Source: Botryosphaeria dothidea (taxonomy: Eukaryota; Ascomycota; Dothideomycetes; Botryosphaeriales; Botryosphaeriaceae). From it: a DNA stretch of 64,000 bases. Both the position numbers and the translations under genes were made by a program. The stretch covers positions 434,001-498,000 of the forward strand of contig WWBZ02000008.1 in the NCBI GenBank assembly GCA_011503125.2, read 5' to 3'. Below the pieces are notes generated by a model that saw nothing but the letters and a program-made list of their open reading frames with translations, had not been told where the DNA came from and did not search any database. Positions 63,133 to 64,000 of this stretch are shown here, piece by piece (position 1 is the first letter of the stretch; every line of letters begins with the position of its first letter).

Positions 63133-63769
63133 AGATAGATAGATAGATAGATAAATTTATTTCTTCCCGATATAGCTCCCTTACGGATCTATACGGGGCT
63201 AGCTATCTATAGTTATTTTATATAAGAGGAAAAATCTTTTCGCCTAGTAAAAACCTCTTCTCTCTCTCTAGGTATACTATTCTATACTAGTTCTTATTTT
63301 TTCTTCTTACTAGTAGCGGCTACTATAGTAGCCCTATATTTACCTACTAAATCTATCTCTTTAGTTCTTATTCTTATAGTTATTCGGGTCCTAGTAGTCT
63401 TAGTAGTTCTAGTTATTCTCTTAGTTTCTTTTTCTAGTTATCTTTCTATATTAGTTCTCTTACTAGACTAAATTATTTAAGTAGTTCTAGATATAAGAAC
63501 TAGTCTATTACTACTTTAATCCTCTTCTTTATTAAGAGAAGAAAGTAGTAGTCCGTAGTCTCTACTCTTTAGAGTATTTATACTCTATTCTATTAGAAGT
63601 AGGGGTAGAAGAGAAGAATATACTTTAGGATTTATCTATACTAGCCGTATAGATAGGTAGAACTAGAGTATTCTAGTATCTTATACCTTAAGAGAAAGTT
63701 CTCTAGTCTAATATACTTTATATATAGTAGAATAGCGAGTATACTCTATAGCTTAGATAGTTTACTATA
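63133..63769 (-). mobile_element. LINE family 1 3' part, interrupted by a further LINE
   Basis: It begins with the (GATA)n tail after AAAGTATAG and matches 57,453-58,075. At 63,769 another same-strand LINE tail starts inside the sequence that in other copies reads TAGTTCGCTATAGATTTATC. The rest lies outside the window. Confidence 0.8.
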
Positions 63770-64000
63770 GATAGATAGATAAATTTATTTCTTCCCGATA
63801 TAGCTTCCTTACGGGTCTATACGGGGCTAGCTATCTATAGTTATTTTATACGAGGGAGAAAACCTTTTTACTTAGTAAAAACCCCTCCTCTCTCTCTAGG
63901 TATACTATCCTATACTAGTTCTTATTTTTTCTTCTTACTAGTAGCGGCTACTATAGTAGCCCTATATTTACCTACTAGACCTATCTCTTTAGTTCTTATC
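63770..64000 (-). mobile_element. LINE family 1 3' end, running off the window
   Basis: Tail and 3' UTR of another minus-strand copy, nested in the preceding LINE at ACTATAG. Only 230 bp are visible. Confidence 0.8.

Noticed and set aside
28417..64000. Possible centromere core
   Set aside because: Nested RIP-mutated retrotransposons are typical of fungal centromeres but also of subtelomeric and accessory blocks. No sequence feature here distinguishes them; CENP-A ChIP would be needed.

Overview
The window reads as a filamentous ascomycete (Pezizomycotina-type) genome compartment shaped by repeat-induced point mutation (RIP). Two large blocks (about 1-10,250 and 21,890-64,000, apart from one younger element) have almost no CpA or TpG dinucleotides, while TpA, CTAG and in-frame TAG/TAA are everywhere. 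That is the expected product of saturated CpA-to-TpA mutation on both strands. The genus cannot be named from this sequence.

Layout. 1-10,590 holds a chromoviral Ty3/Gypsy remnant with its 3' LTR, pieces and one full copy of a non-LTR retrotransposon (here LINE family 1), and a fragment of a third LINE type in which RIP damage fades out. 10,600-21,885 is an unmutated, gene-bearing island. It carries four protein-coding loci, all on the minus strand: a PD-(D/E)XK-like protein (13,262-14,542), a second PD-(D/E)XK family protein with a short intron (15,644-16,786), and two diverged tandem paralogues of an unrecognised two-region protein family (17,125-18,675 and 19,482-21,242). The first 2.7 kb of the island has no convincing gene.

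21,890-64,000 is a nested retrotransposon pile. The most readable element is a 5,754-bp chromovirus at 22,663-28,416, with 372-bp LTRs and a CTAAT target duplication, inserted into the LTR of an older chromovirus on the opposite strand. That old element is also interrupted by LINE family 1. LINE copies are nested in LINE copies up to three deep, many with readable target-site duplications of 14-16 bp. A second LINE family (44,818-49,817, 5,000 bp, with ORF1, endonuclease, RT, RNase H and an (AATT)n tail) sits inside a family 1 copy.

Nothing in the repeat blocks can encode a working protein: stops are pervasive and some catalytic aspartates have become asparagine. The four island genes lie on one strand between RIP blocks. 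Two look like nuclease-fold proteins and two belong to an unrecognised paralogue family, so the island looks like accessory rather than core genome content. No tRNA, rRNA, CRISPR or origin was seen.
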